Source of the DNA: Burkholderiales bacterium
Lineage (GTDB): Bacteria > Pseudomonadota > Gammaproteobacteria > Burkholderiales > SG8-41
Assembly: GCA_020854035.1 (NCBI GenBank)
Contig: JADZGE010000024.1
Coordinates: 62,001-126,000, forward strand
Direction of reading: 5' to 3'
DNA: 64,000 nucleotides
How positions within the stretch are numbered: the first letter of the stretch is position 1; every line of letters starts with the position of its first letter. The notes beneath the pieces were generated by a model. It made no database searches. It saw nothing but the letters and a program-made list of their open reading frames with translations, and had not been told where the DNA came from. The position numbers and the translations under genes are program-made. This document shows positions 25,913 through 33,851 of the stretch, piece by piece.

Positions 25913-27088
25913 ATGGCAGCACATTCATCCGGCGCGCCGGCCAGTGTCGAGATGATCCGCAGGCTCGTCGCCTTCCCGACGGTGAGCCGCGATTCCAACC
26001 TCGAGCTGATCCATTACGTGCGCGACTACCTCGCGCCGTTCGACGCGGACATCCGGCTCACGCACGACGACGGCGCGCGCAAGGCGAACCTCTACGCGAC
26101 GCTCGGGCCGCGCGGCGTCGCGGGCGTCGCGCTCTCGGGGCACACCGACGTCGTGCCGGTCGAGGGGCAGCCGTGGGACACCGATCCGTTCAACGTGGTG
26201 GAAATCGACGGCAGGCTGCACGGGCGCGGCACTTCCGACATGAAGAGCTTCATCGCCGTGGCGCTTACGCTCGTGCCCGAGTTCGTGAGCCGGGGCCTGA
26301 GGGAGCCGCTGCACCTCGCGCTCTCCTACGACGAGGAGGTGGGGTGCCTCGGCGTCGGGAGGATGATCGAGGATCTCGTGCGCGCGAACCTGCGCCCGCG
26401 CGGATGCATCGTGGGCGAGCCCACGCTGATGCGACCCGTGATCGCCCACAAGGGCAAGAAGAGCTACCGCTGCACGGTGCGGGGCCTCGCCGGGCATTCG
26501 GCCTACGCGCCGGGCGGTGTCAACGCCGTGGAGTACGCGGCGGAGGCCATCGCCTTCCTGAAGGGCATGGCCCGGCGGCTGCGCGATTGCGGTCCGTGGG
26601 ACCACGGATTCGACGTCGCGTACACGACGGTGCACACCGGCGTGGTGCGAGGCGGCACGCAGCTTAACGTGATTCCCGGCGAGTGCGTGTTCGACTTCGA
26701 GTTCCGCCACCTGCCCGGCGACGACCCGGAGCGGCTGCTGGGCGAGTTCAGGCGCTACGTCGCGACGCGCCTCGAACCGGAGATGCGCGAAGTGCATCGC
26801 GATGCCGGTTTCGTGATCGAGCGGCTCTCGGAGATACCGTTGCTCGACGCGAGCCCCGAGTCGGAGATCGTGGGCCTCGCCCAGGAACTCTCCGGGCAGG
26901 CGCAGTTCGGGAAGGTGTCGTTCGGCACCGAGGCCTCGCGGTTCCAGCGGGCGGGGATCCCGACGGTCGTCTGCGGGCCGGGTTCCATCGAGCAGGCGCA
27001 CAAGCCGAACGAGTACGTGACGATCGAGCAGGTCGCGCGGTGCGAGGCGTTCCTGCGGCGGCTGATGGACCGCATCTGCCGGAACTAG
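25913..27088 (+). CDS. argE: Acetylornithine deacetylase-type M20 metallohydrolase
   Basis: The 391-residue protein carries the M20 metal-site motifs in order: LSGHTDVVPVEGQPWDTDPF (His and Asp), HGRGTSDMKSF (bridging Asp), SYDEEVGCLG (catalytic Glu-Glu), VGEPT, and a C-terminal PGSIEQAHKPNEYV (last His). The overall pattern is that of ArgE deacetylases, which release acetate from N-acetylornithine. Here, next to an N-acyl-D-amino-acid deacylase and peptide transporters, it may serve N-acyl amino acid scavenging instead (inference). The frame is open for 3 kb upstream, but that region is antisense to other genes. ATG 25913 fits the promoter and the family start. Confidence 0.9.
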   Translation: MAAHSSGAPASVEMIRRLVAFPTVSRDSNLELIHYVRDYLAPFDADIRLTHDDGARKANLYATLGPRGVAGVALSGHTDVVPVEGQPWDTDPFNVVEIDGRLHGRGTSDMKSFIAVALTLVPEFVSRGLREPLHLALSYDEEVGCLGVGRMIEDLVRANLRPRGCIVGEPTLMRPVIAHKGKKSYRCTVRGLAGHSAYAPGGVNAVEYAAEAIAFLKGMARRLRDCGPWDHGFDVAYTTVHTGVVRGGTQLNVIPGECVFDFEFRHLPGDDPERLLGEFRRYVATRLEPEMREVHRDAGFVIERLSEIPLLDASPESEIVGLAQELSGQAQFGKVSFGTEASRFQRAGIPTVVCGPGSIEQAHKPNEYVTIEQVARCEAFLRRLMDRICRN

Positions 27089-27089
27089 C

Positions 27090-27185
27090 CGCAGGGGCGC
27101 AGGAGCCGCGGAGGTTGCCGATGACGGAACCATCGAGCGTCTGTCGTGGTTTCTTCCCTGCGTGCCCTGCGGCTCTGCGGCTGAT
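27090..27185. repeat. Imperfect inverted repeat between the two deacylase genes
   Basis: The left arm 27090-27118 (GCCGCAGGGGCGCAGGAGCC...) and the reverse complement of 27155-27183 (GCCGCAGAGCCGCAGGGCAC...) are similar. They enclose about 35 bp. The stretch fills the 113-bp gap between the genes and could fold, but there is no T tract. Confidence 0.35.
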
Positions 27186-27201
27186 TCATTACTGACGAAA
27201 C

Positions 27202-28686
27202 ATGGCTGGCGGCGAACATTACGACCTGGTCGTGCGCGGCGCGACGATCATCGACGGCACCCGGGCGCCCCGGTTCGCGGCCGACATCGCGGTGCGCGAG
27301 GGCATGATCGCCGCGATCGGCCGGCTCGACCGCGCCCGGGCGCACGCCGAGGTCGACGCATCCGGGCGCGTTGTCGCGCCGGGCTTCATCGACGCGCACA
27401 CGCACGACGACCGCCTGCTGCTGTGCGCGCCGGACATGGCGCCCAAAGCGAGCCAGGGCGTGACCACCGTCGTCGTGGGCAATTGCGGCATCAGCCTTGC
27501 CCTGTCGCCGCCGCACGCCGCCTCGATCCCGCCGCTCGATCTCCTCGACGCCGGGGGTGGCTGGTTCCGCTTCCCGTCCTTCGCGGCGTACCGCGAGGAG
27601 CTCGCGGCGCGGCCCGCCGCCTTGAACGCCGCCTGCCTCGCCGGCCACACGACGCTCCGCGCCGCCGTCATGGATCGCCTGGATCGCGCGGCGACTCCGG
27701 CCGAGACGGCGCGCATGCGCGAGCGCGCGCGCGAGGCGCTCGGCTGCGGCGCGATCGGGATTTCGACCGGCACCGCGTACGAGCCCGCCGCCGCGGCGCC
27801 GGCGCAAGAGCTGATCGAGGTGTGCCGGCCGCTCGCCGAGTACGGCGGCCTCTACGTGACGCACATGAGACGCGAGGACGAGGGCGTCGCCGCGTCGCTG
27901 GAGGAGACCTTCGCGATCGGGCGCGCGCTCGGCGTGCCGGTCATCGTCTCGCACCACAAGTGCGTGGGGGCGGCCAGTCACGGGCGCTCGCGGGAGACGC
28001 TGGCGCTGATCGAGCGCGCGATGCGCTCGCAGTGCGTCGGGCTGGACTGCTATCCGTACGTCGCTTCCTCCACCGTGCTGCGCGCCGACCGCGTCGCGCA
28101 ATCCTCCCGGGTGCTCGTCACCTGGTCGCGCCCGCACCCGGAACTTGCCGGCCTCGATCTCGAGGAGGCGGCGCGCCGGCTCGGCGTCTCGAAGGAAGCC
28201 GCGATCGAGGCGATCAAGCCGGCGGGCGCGATCTACTTCATGCTGGACGAGGCCGACGTGCGGCGCATCCTCGCGTTCGGGGAGACGATGATCGGCTCGG
28301 ACGGGCTGCCGCACGACGCCAGGCCGCACCCGCGGCTCTGGGGCACCTTTCCCCGCGTCCTCGGCCGCTACTCGCGCGATCTGGGGCTCTTCCCGCTGGA
28401 GACCGCGGTCTGGAAGATGACCGGGCTGCCCGCGGCGAAGTTCGGGCTCGCGGGCCGCGGCGTGCTGCGCCCGGGGGCGCATGCCGACATCACCGTGTTC
28501 GACGCCGCGAGCGTCGGCGATGCCGCGGACTACGACAATCCGACGGCGCCGGCGACCGGCATCGACACCGTGATCGTGAACGGCGAGGTGGTGTGGCGCG
28601 AAGGGCGGCCGACCGGCGCGCGGCCGGGCAGATTGCTTCGCCGAAATGCGCATCAGCCGCCGATGAACGCCGATGCACGCCGATAA
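27202..28686 (+). CDS. N-acyl-D-amino-acid deacylase (D-aminoacylase, amidohydrolase superfamily)
   Basis: The 494-residue protein begins YDLVVRGATIIDGTRAPRF. GFIDAHTHDDRLLL (His66, His68) holds the first metal site, and VGNCGISLAL holds Cys95, the bridging Cys typical of D-aminoacylases. Later come LYVTHMRREDEGVAASLEE, VIVSHHKCVG and MIGSDGLPHDARPHPRLWGTF, all characteristic of this subfamily, and the C-terminal return RPGAHADITVFD. It releases D-amino acids from N-acyl-D-amino acids. The last dozen codons (HQPPMNADARR) lie in a dispersed repeat. It is 114 bp downstream of the argE-type gene and probably shares its promoter. Confidence 0.92.
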   Translation: MAGGEHYDLVVRGATIIDGTRAPRFAADIAVREGMIAAIGRLDRARAHAEVDASGRVVAPGFIDAHTHDDRLLLCAPDMAPKASQGVTTVVVGNCGISLALSPPHAASIPPLDLLDAGGGWFRFPSFAAYREELAARPAALNAACLAGHTTLRAAVMDRLDRAATPAETARMRERAREALGCGAIGISTGTAYEPAAAAPAQELIEVCRPLAEYGGLYVTHMRREDEGVAASLEETFAIGRALGVPVIVSHHKCVGAASHGRSRETLALIERAMRSQCVGLDCYPYVASSTVLRADRVAQSSRVLVTWSRPHPELAGLDLEEAARRLGVSKEAAIEAIKPAGAIYFMLDEADVRRILAFGETMIGSDGLPHDARPHPRLWGTFPRVLGRYSRDLGLFPLETAVWKMTGLPAAKFGLAGRGVLRPGAHADITVFDAASVGDAADYDNPTAPATGIDTVIVNGEVVWREGRPTGARPGRLLRRNAHQPPMNADARR

Positions 28687-28687
28687 A
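28651..28687. repeat. Dispersed CGCCGAT-type repeat, copy 2
   Basis: Units GCCGCCGATGAAC, GCCGATGCAC and GCCGATAAA form the last codons and stop of the D-aminoacylase gene. The closest match is copy 4 (47589-47617), which also encodes PP-x-x-ADARR in the same frame. Confidence 0.6.
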
Positions 28688-28937
28688 GGGCAAAGGCTCG
28701 AAGCAAAGACGTAAAGGCCGCAAAGGAAAACTGGAACACGATGCCAGCCACGGAAACACACGGAATCAGGCGGACGTCGCGCATTGCCGGGACTGGGGGC
28801 TGAGGCGGGGTTTCGAAGAACGCGCCTGCGCACGGCGGGCCGCGCGGCGTGCCCCGGAAGCAGGCGGATGGGTGGGCGATGATCGGCGCAGTTTGACGGC
28901 GCTTGCTGCCTGACGTCTGGACGTCTAAAATGCATCA
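28688..28937. other. Intergenic repeat-rich spacer
   Basis: This 250-bp stretch contains AAAGGC/AAAGG units (28690-28735) and the element AGCCACGGAAACACACGGAA (28746-28765), repeated with one mismatch at 63415-63434. No gene is supported. A -10-like TAAAAT (28925-28930) precedes the methyltransferase ATG by only 8 bp and is not convincing. Confidence 0.5.
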
Positions 28938-30095
28938 ATGACTGCTTCTCACCCAAGGACACCCGTCAAGCAGCGTCCTGGGGCTGTTCGGGACGCCATT
29001 GTTCAGGTGCTGGTCGATCGGCCGGAAGGTGCATCGGTCAAGGAAATCCAGTACGGCGTGACCGAGCGCCTTGGCCCGGTTCCCGCATCCTCGATTCGGT
29101 CCTATCTCCGCTTGAATACCCCCGAAATGTTCCTGCGGATGGACAGGGCTCAATACGTACTCAATCTCGGCGATTTACCAAAGCCCGGACCTGATGGAGC
29201 ACCGCTGAGGAAACTTCGCTCCGTGTCTCATGGAAACTCCGTGTTGGTGAACGCAGATTGTTGCGAATGGTTGAATGCCCAACCTGCCAATAGTATCCAG
29301 GCGGTGGTCACCGACCCGCCGTACGGTCTCGTCGAATACTCCTCGGAACAGCAGGAAAAGTTGCGCAGCGGACGGGGGGGGATTTGGCGAATTCCGCCTT
29401 CGTTCGACGGCGCAAAGAGATCACCCTTGCCTCGGTTCACCGTGCTGACCCAGGCGGATCTCCGGGAACTGGACGAGTTCTTTCATTCTTGGGCTCGGGC
29501 ATTGCTGCGCATTTTGGTGCCTGGGGCCAATGTCGTTATCGCCAGCAATCCGCTGCTATCGCATGTCGTCTCCAATGCTGTTGCCCGTGCCGGATTGGAG
29601 CGGCGCGGGGAGATAATTCGCCTCGTGATGACGATGCGGGGAGGCGACCGGCCAAAGGCTGCGCACGACGAGTTTCCCGGCGTGAGCGTAATGCCCAGGT
29701 CGATGTGGGAGCCTTGGTTGACGTTCCGGCGCCCCTTGGAAGGCCGGGTTCAGGACAATCTCAGGAAGTGGGGAACCGGAGGATTTCGGCGACCGCACGC
29801 GGAGAAGCCCTTCGGGGACGTGATCGCATCGTCGCCAACCCGCAAGTCCGAGCGGGCAATTGCGCCTCACCCAAGCCTGAAGCCGCAGGCGTTCTTACGG
29901 CAACTCGTGCGTGCGGTGCTCCCGCTTGGAGAAGGCGTAGTGCTGGATTCCTTCGCTGGAGCGGGATCGACGCTCGCCGCTGCCGAAGCGGTAGGGTACA
30001 AGAGCATCGGTATCGAAAAGGATCCAGAATACTTCGACATGGCGCGGTCTGCGATTCCGGTCCTTGCAAAGTTGCCCATTCGCATGGACGCCTAG
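28938..30095 (+). CDS. DNA methyltransferase (N6-adenine or N4-cytosine, beta-type order)
   Basis: The 385-residue protein has an N-terminal 80-residue region resembling a winged-helix DNA-binding unit (SVKEIQYGVTERLG, SSIRSYLRLN). The methyltransferase core follows: VVTDPPYGL (catalytic DPPY motif IV) near residue 127 and, at the C-terminus, VVLDSFAGAGSTLAAAEAVGYKSIGIEKD (SAM-binding motif I). This order, motif IV before motif I, is the beta class. Base composition is clearly less GC-rich than the neighbours, indicating transfer. A fragment of a convergent gene meets its stop codon (30092-30238), so it may be the modification half of a broken restriction system (inference). ATG 28938 is the first in frame. 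Confidence 0.9.
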   Translation: MTASHPRTPVKQRPGAVRDAIVQVLVDRPEGASVKEIQYGVTERLGPVPASSIRSYLRLNTPEMFLRMDRAQYVLNLGDLPKPGPDGAPLRKLRSVSHGNSVLVNADCCEWLNAQPANSIQAVVTDPPYGLVEYSSEQQEKLRSGRGGIWRIPPSFDGAKRSPLPRFTVLTQADLRELDEFFHSWARALLRILVPGANVVIASNPLLSHVVSNAVARAGLERRGEIIRLVMTMRGGDRPKAAHDEFPGVSVMPRSMWEPWLTFRRPLEGRVQDNLRKWGTGGFRRPHAEKPFGDVIASSPTRKSERAIAPHPSLKPQAFLRQLVRAVLPLGEGVVLDSFAGAGSTLAAAEAVGYKSIGIEKDPEYFDMARSAIPVLAKLPIRMDA

Positions 30096-30238
30096 AGCCT
30101 GTAAATCCAGTTTTCGCGCAGCTTCTTGATTCCATCTTTGTGAAGTGTCGCGGTTCGCGTACCCAATTCACCTCGCGGATTCTTCCGGAAATCGTCGACG
30201 GACAAGGCTACACGTTTCCCATATTCATCGAACCGCTG
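30092..30238 (-). pseudogene. Truncated C-terminal remnant of an unidentified gene, convergent with the methyltransferase
   Basis: A 48-codon open stretch on the minus strand reads QRFDEYGKRVALSVDD, FRKNPRGELGTRTATLHKDG and IKKLRENWIYRL before its stop. The stop overlaps the methyltransferase stop by two bases. It is bounded upstream by an in-frame TGA and has no ATG or GTG. The upstream DNA in the two other frames reads LLEWEAID or DADRYWNGKQ, so a frameshifted older gene is likely. The protein-like composition, low GC and tail-to-tail position suggest a lost restriction endonuclease, but no family motif is recognised. Confidence 0.45.
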
Positions 30239-30371
30239 TCAATTGCTTCCCATTCCAATAACGGTCCGCGTCTCTGCGGCCGATCCCTGGCGTCGTTACC
30301 GCTCGTTCGGCAAGCCGGGAAAATGCCCGACCGCCCTCCCGGGGAATTTGCCGGGAGCGCCCGGAAAATTC

Positions 30372-31145
30372 CTAATGATGCAGAATCTTCGAGAGGAACA
30401 ACTGCGCGCGTTCGGAACGGGGCTTGCCGAAGAACTCCTCCTTCGCGGCGTCCTCCACGATCTCGCCGCGATCCATGAAGATCACGCGGCGCGCGACCTT
30501 GCGCGCGAAGCCCATCTCGTGCGTGATGACCATCATGGTCATGCCGTCCCGCGCGAGCTCCACCATCACGTCGAGCACCTCGTTGATCATCTCCGGGTCG
30601 AGCGCGGAGGTCGGCTCGTCGAAGAGCATCGCCACCGGGTCCATGGCGAGCCCGCGCGCGATCGCGACGCGCTGCTGCTGGCCGCCGGAGAGCTGGCCGG
30701 GAAACTTGCGCGCGTGCGCTTCCATTCCCACGCGCCGCAGCAGCGCGATCGATTTCTCCGTGGCTTCCCGCGCCCCGCGCCCCAGCACCTTCACCTGCGC
30801 GAGGTCGAGGTTCCCGGTCACGGTCATGTGGGGGAAAAGCTCGAAGTGCTGGAACACCATGCCGATCTTCGAGCGCAGGCGGTTCAGGTTCGTGCCGGCC
30901 GCGCCGACCGACTCGCCGTTCACGATGATCTCGCCCCGCTGGAAGGGCTCGAGCCCGTTCACGCACTTGAGGAGCGTGGACTTGCCCGATCCCGACGGTC
31001 CGCACACCACGACGACCTCTCCCTTGGCGACGCGGGTCGAGCAGTCGGCGAGCACGCGAAACTCGCCGTACCACTTGCTGACGTTCCTGAACTCGATCAT
31101 GGCTTCGGGCCCGGGGCGTTCACCGGCGTCGATCGGCGGGCGCAT
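30372..31145 (-). CDS. gltL: Amino-acid ABC transporter ATP-binding protein (GltL type)
   Basis: The 257-residue protein has Walker A GPSGSGKSTLLKCVNGLE, Q-loop MVFQHFELFPHMTV, signature LSGGQQQRVAIARGLAM, Walker B VAMLFDEPTSALDPEM and the H-loop VITHEMGFA. The sequence VSKWYGEFRVLADC at the start is the usual GltL/AapP N-terminus, so ATG 31100 (MIEFRN) is the likely functional start. The ATG at 31145 adds 15 residues and sits 1 bp after the permease stop. It energises uptake by the two permeases encoded upstream. It is the last gene of a four-gene operon (33735 to 30372). Confidence 0.95.
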   Translation of the reverse strand: MRPPIDAGERPGPEAMIEFRNVSKWYGEFRVLADCSTRVAKGEVVVVCGPSGSGKSTLLKCVNGLEPFQRGEIIVNGESVGAAGTNLNRLRSKIGMVFQHFELFPHMTVTGNLDLAQVKVLGRGAREATEKSIALLRRVGMEAHARKFPGQLSGGQQQRVAIARGLAMDPVAMLFDEPTSALDPEMINEVLDVMVELARDGMTMMVITHEMGFARKVARRVIFMDRGEIVEDAAKEEFFGKPRSERAQLFLSKILHH

Positions 31146-31146
31146 G

Positions 31147-31839
31147 TCAGCGTACGATCGCGATCCGGTTCTGCAGCCGCCTAACCAGCAGCGAGAGCGA
31201 GAACGAGATGACGAAGTAGACGATCGCCACGAAGAGGTACATCTCCACCAGCCGTCCGTCGCGCTGCGCGATCTTCGCCGCGGCGCCGAGAAAATCGGTG
31301 ACGGAAATCACGTAGACGAGCGAAGTGTCCTGGAAGAGAATGATCGTCTGGGTGAGGAGCACCGGCAGCATGTTGCGAAACGCCTGCGGCAGCACGATCG
31401 AGGCCATGGTCTGCCGGTAGGTGAGGCCCAGCGCGTAGCCCGCCCACGCCTGTCCCCGCGACACGCTCTGGATGCCGGCGCGCATGATCTCGGCATAGTA
31501 GGCCGACTCGAACATCGTGAACGTGACGACGCAGGACCAGAACGGGCCCACCTGTATCGGCACTTTCGACCCGATCACCCATGCGCCGATGTAGGGAACG
31601 AGAAAATAGAACCAGAAGATCACCAGCACGAGTGGCACCGAGCGCATCAGGTTGACGTAGGCGGCCGCGGGGACCGAGAGCATCGCGTGGTTCGAAAGCC
31701 GCATCATCGCGAGGAGCGTGCCGAAAAAGATGCCCCCCGTCATGGCCATCGCCGTGAGCGTCAGGGTGAACGTCATGCCCTCCCGGAAGAGGTACGGCGC
31801 CGAGCGAACGATGACGTCGAAATCGAAGCCGCTGAACAT
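31147..31839 (-). CDS. gltK: Amino-acid ABC transporter permease (GltK type)
   Basis: The 230-residue inner-membrane protein has SAPYLFREGMTFTLTLTAMAM, then YVNLMRSVPLVLVIFWFYFLVPYI and the EAA-type loop RAGIQSVSRGQAWAGYALGLTYRQTM. These are hallmarks of HisM/GltK permeases for polar amino acids. About five membrane segments are visible. It pairs with the GltJ-type permease encoded 131 bp upstream; that gap contains a dispersed repeat (31916-31946). The ATP-binding gene follows with 1 bp between stop and start. Confidence 0.94.
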   Translation of the reverse strand: MFSGFDFDVIVRSAPYLFREGMTFTLTLTAMAMTGGIFFGTLLAMMRLSNHAMLSVPAAAYVNLMRSVPLVLVIFWFYFLVPYIGAWVIGSKVPIQVGPFWSCVVTFTMFESAYYAEIMRAGIQSVSRGQAWAGYALGLTYRQTMASIVLPQAFRNMLPVLLTQTIILFQDTSLVYVISVTDFLGAAAKIAQRDGRLVEMYLFVAIVYFVISFSLSLLVRRLQNRIAIVR

Positions 31840-31915
31840 GGTGGCCGGGGACCGGGATCCGCCTCAAGACCCGGGGACGGCGATCGGCCGCGGAGCGACG
31901 CCGGCGCGCGCCGGC

Positions 31916-31946
31916 GGATCTGCGTTCATCTGTTCTCATCCGCGGC
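31916..31946. repeat. Dispersed CGCCGAT-type repeat, copy 3 (inverted)
   Basis: The minus strand reads GCCGCGGATGAGAACAG followed by ATGAACGCAGATCC. It aligns with the copies at 28651 and 47589 over about 30 bases with several mismatches. It sits between gltJ and gltK, inside the operon. Confidence 0.45.
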
Positions 31947-31970
31947 TTGTCCCCGTTCCCGGGACTGCCG

Positions 31971-32729
31971 CTAGTGTCCCGCCGTCGGCGTGCCGCCGGC
32001 GCTGATCAGCCCGGGCACGGCCACCTTCCTCTCGACGCCGCGCATGCCGTAGACCACCACCAGCGTGACCGCGACGTAGATCAACGTCGCGGCGGTGAAG
32101 GCTTCGAACACCTGGAAACTGAACTCCTGCATCGAGCGCGCGCGCGCGGTGAGCTCCATCAGCCCGATGGTGAGCGCGACCGAGGAGTTCTTCAAGATGT
32201 TCATGAACTCCGAGGTGAGCGGCGGCAGGATGATGCGGAAAGCCTGCGGCAGCAGCACGTGGCGGTAGGACTGGGGGAGCGTCAGGCCGAGCGCGGTCGC
32301 CGCCATGCACTGGCCGCGGGGCAGGGACTGGATGCCGGCGCGCACCTGCTCGGCGACCCGCGCGGAGGTGTAGAAGCCGAGGCACAGCACGGCGGGCCAG
32401 TACGAGCCCCACGGCGGCGCCATCTGCTTCAGCGCGTCCCCCAGCGCTCGCGGCAGCACCTCCGGCAGCACGAAATACCACAGGAACATCTGCACTAGCA
32501 GCGGAATGTTCCGGAAGAGCTCCACGTACCCGTTGCCCGCGGCCACCACCCGGCGCATCGGTGTCGTGCGCAGCGTCCCGACGGCGGCCCCGAGGGCGAG
32601 CGCGATCGCCCATGCCGCGAGCGCCGTGCCGAGCGTCCAGGCGAGGCCCGAGACGAGCCACCACCAGTAGGCGCCGCTGCCGTCCGGGGCGGGCTGGAGA
32701 AAGACCCACCAGTTCCAGTTGTATTGCAA
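31971..32729 (-). CDS. gltJ: Amino-acid ABC transporter permease (GltJ type)
   Basis: The 252-residue protein begins NWNWWVFLQPAPDGSGAYWWWLVSGLAWTL, as in GltJ. It has FRNIPLLVQMFLWYFVLPEVLP, and the EAA loop RAGIQSLPRGQCMAATALGLTLPQSYRHVLLPQAFR. Five to six membrane segments are visible. It is the first permease after the binding-protein gene (103-bp gap) and forms a heterodimer with the GltK-type protein for glutamate/aspartate-type uptake (family knowledge). Confidence 0.94.
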   Translation of the reverse strand: MQYNWNWWVFLQPAPDGSGAYWWWLVSGLAWTLGTALAAWAIALALGAAVGTLRTTPMRRVVAAGNGYVELFRNIPLLVQMFLWYFVLPEVLPRALGDALKQMAPPWGSYWPAVLCLGFYTSARVAEQVRAGIQSLPRGQCMAATALGLTLPQSYRHVLLPQAFRIILPPLTSEFMNILKNSSVALTIGLMELTARARSMQEFSFQVFEAFTAATLIYVAVTLVVVYGMRGVERKVAVPGLISAGGTPTAGH

Positions 32730-32832
32730 GCGCTCGATTTCCGCAGGGGCGGTTACTCGGGCGGCGCAGCCGGCCGGCGGGGAGCTCTTGCCGGCCGCAT
32801 GAGCGCAAAACGGCGCGGGCGCGCCGTCCCGG

Positions 32833-33735
32833 CTATTGATAATCCTTCGGGTCGCCCGAGTCCGTCGGGTTGGCGACGACCTTCTTGAACTGCGCGCTCA
32901 TCGGCACGTTGAGGTTCACGCCCTTGGGCGGGATGGGCTTGAGGAACCACTTCCCGTAGATCTTGTTGATCTCGCCGCTCTTGTAGAGGGCGTTGATCGC
33001 GCCGTTCACCACCTTCTTGAACGCGGGGTCGTCCTTGCGCATCATGATCCCGTAGGGCTCGACGGTGTAGGCCTCCGAACCGATCGCCCATTCCGACGGA
33101 TTCTTCGAGTTGGCGACCAGGCTGTAGAGCAGGATGTCGTCCATGAAGAACGCGACCGCGCGGCCGGTTTCGACCGTGAGGAACGCCTCGGCGTGGTCCT
33201 TGGCGGCGATGATGTTCATGCCGAGGTTGCGCTTCGCGTTCTCCTCGGTCGCCCACTTGATGTTGGTCGTCCCCGAGGTCGACACCACCGTCTTGCCCTT
33301 GAGGTCAGCCAGCTTCGAGATCTTCGACGATTTCTTCGCGACGTAGCGGTTGGCGGTAACGAAGTGCGTGGTCGCGAACGCGACCTGCTTCTGCCGCTCG
33401 AGATTGTTCGTGGTCGAGCCGCATTCGAGGTCGATGGTGCCGTTCGCCATCAGCGGGATGCGCGTCGCCGACGTGACGGGATTGAGCTTCACGTTGAGCT
33501 TCGGCATCTTCAGCTCCGCCTTGATCGCGTCGACCACCTTGTAGCAGATGTCCATCGCATAACCGACGACCTGCTGCTTGTCGTCGTAGTACGAGAACGG
33601 GATCGAACTGTCCCGGTGCCCGAGCGTGATGGTGCCGGTGTCCTTGATCTTCTTCAGCGTGTCCTGCGCGATGGCGCTGCCGGAAAAGGCGCCGGCGACG
33701 GCGAGCGCGGCGAGGAGGTGGGTGAGGCGTTTCAT
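32833..33735 (-). CDS. gltI: Glutamate/aspartate-type ABC transporter substrate-binding protein (GltI)
   Basis: The 300-residue protein has a signal peptide ending after residue 23 (SGSAIAQD). It continues TLKKIKDTGTITLGHRDSSIPFSYYDDKQQVVGYAMDIC and DLECGSTTNNLERQKQVAFATTHF, a very close match to GltI/BztA family-3 receptors. The loop DDPAFKKVVNGAINALYKSGEINKIYGKWF completes the fold. It captures acidic amino acids or glutamine in the periplasm. It is first in the gltIJKL-type operon, with GGGAGAG upstream of the ATG and a clear promoter at 33765-33793. Confidence 0.96.
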   Translation of the reverse strand: MKRLTHLLAALAVAGAFSGSAIAQDTLKKIKDTGTITLGHRDSSIPFSYYDDKQQVVGYAMDICYKVVDAIKAELKMPKLNVKLNPVTSATRIPLMANGTIDLECGSTTNNLERQKQVAFATTHFVTANRYVAKKSSKISKLADLKGKTVVSTSGTTNIKWATEENAKRNLGMNIIAAKDHAEAFLTVETGRAVAFFMDDILLYSLVANSKNPSEWAIGSEAYTVEPYGIMMRKDDPAFKKVVNGAINALYKSGEINKIYGKWFLKPIPPKGVNLNVPMSAQFKKVVANPTDSGDPKDYQ

Positions 33736-33764
33736 GGTGGCTCTCCCGAGTGTGGCGGCGGTTC

Positions 33765-33793
33765 AATCTAGCCGAACGACCATCGCTTGTCCA
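33765..33793 (-). promoter_or_regulatory. Sigma70 promoter of the gltIJKL-type operon
   Basis: On the minus strand TGGACA (33788-33793), a 17-nt spacer and TAGATT (33765-33770) match consensus at 5 and 4 of 6 bases. The transcript would start about 23 nt before the gltI ATG. Confidence 0.6.
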
Positions 33794-33851
33794 GACGCCG
33801 GGGGAGGCTCAACCCTTGCGGGTCGAACCGCTGCAACGCAGGGAGCGTCGG

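Noticed and set aside
22892..27088. A 1398-codon open frame running across several genes on the plus strand
   Set aside because: Only its last 391 codons (argE-type) are protein-like; the rest is antisense to two binding-protein genes and the CgeB-like gene and is Arg/Gly/His-rich, typical of high-GC shadow frames.
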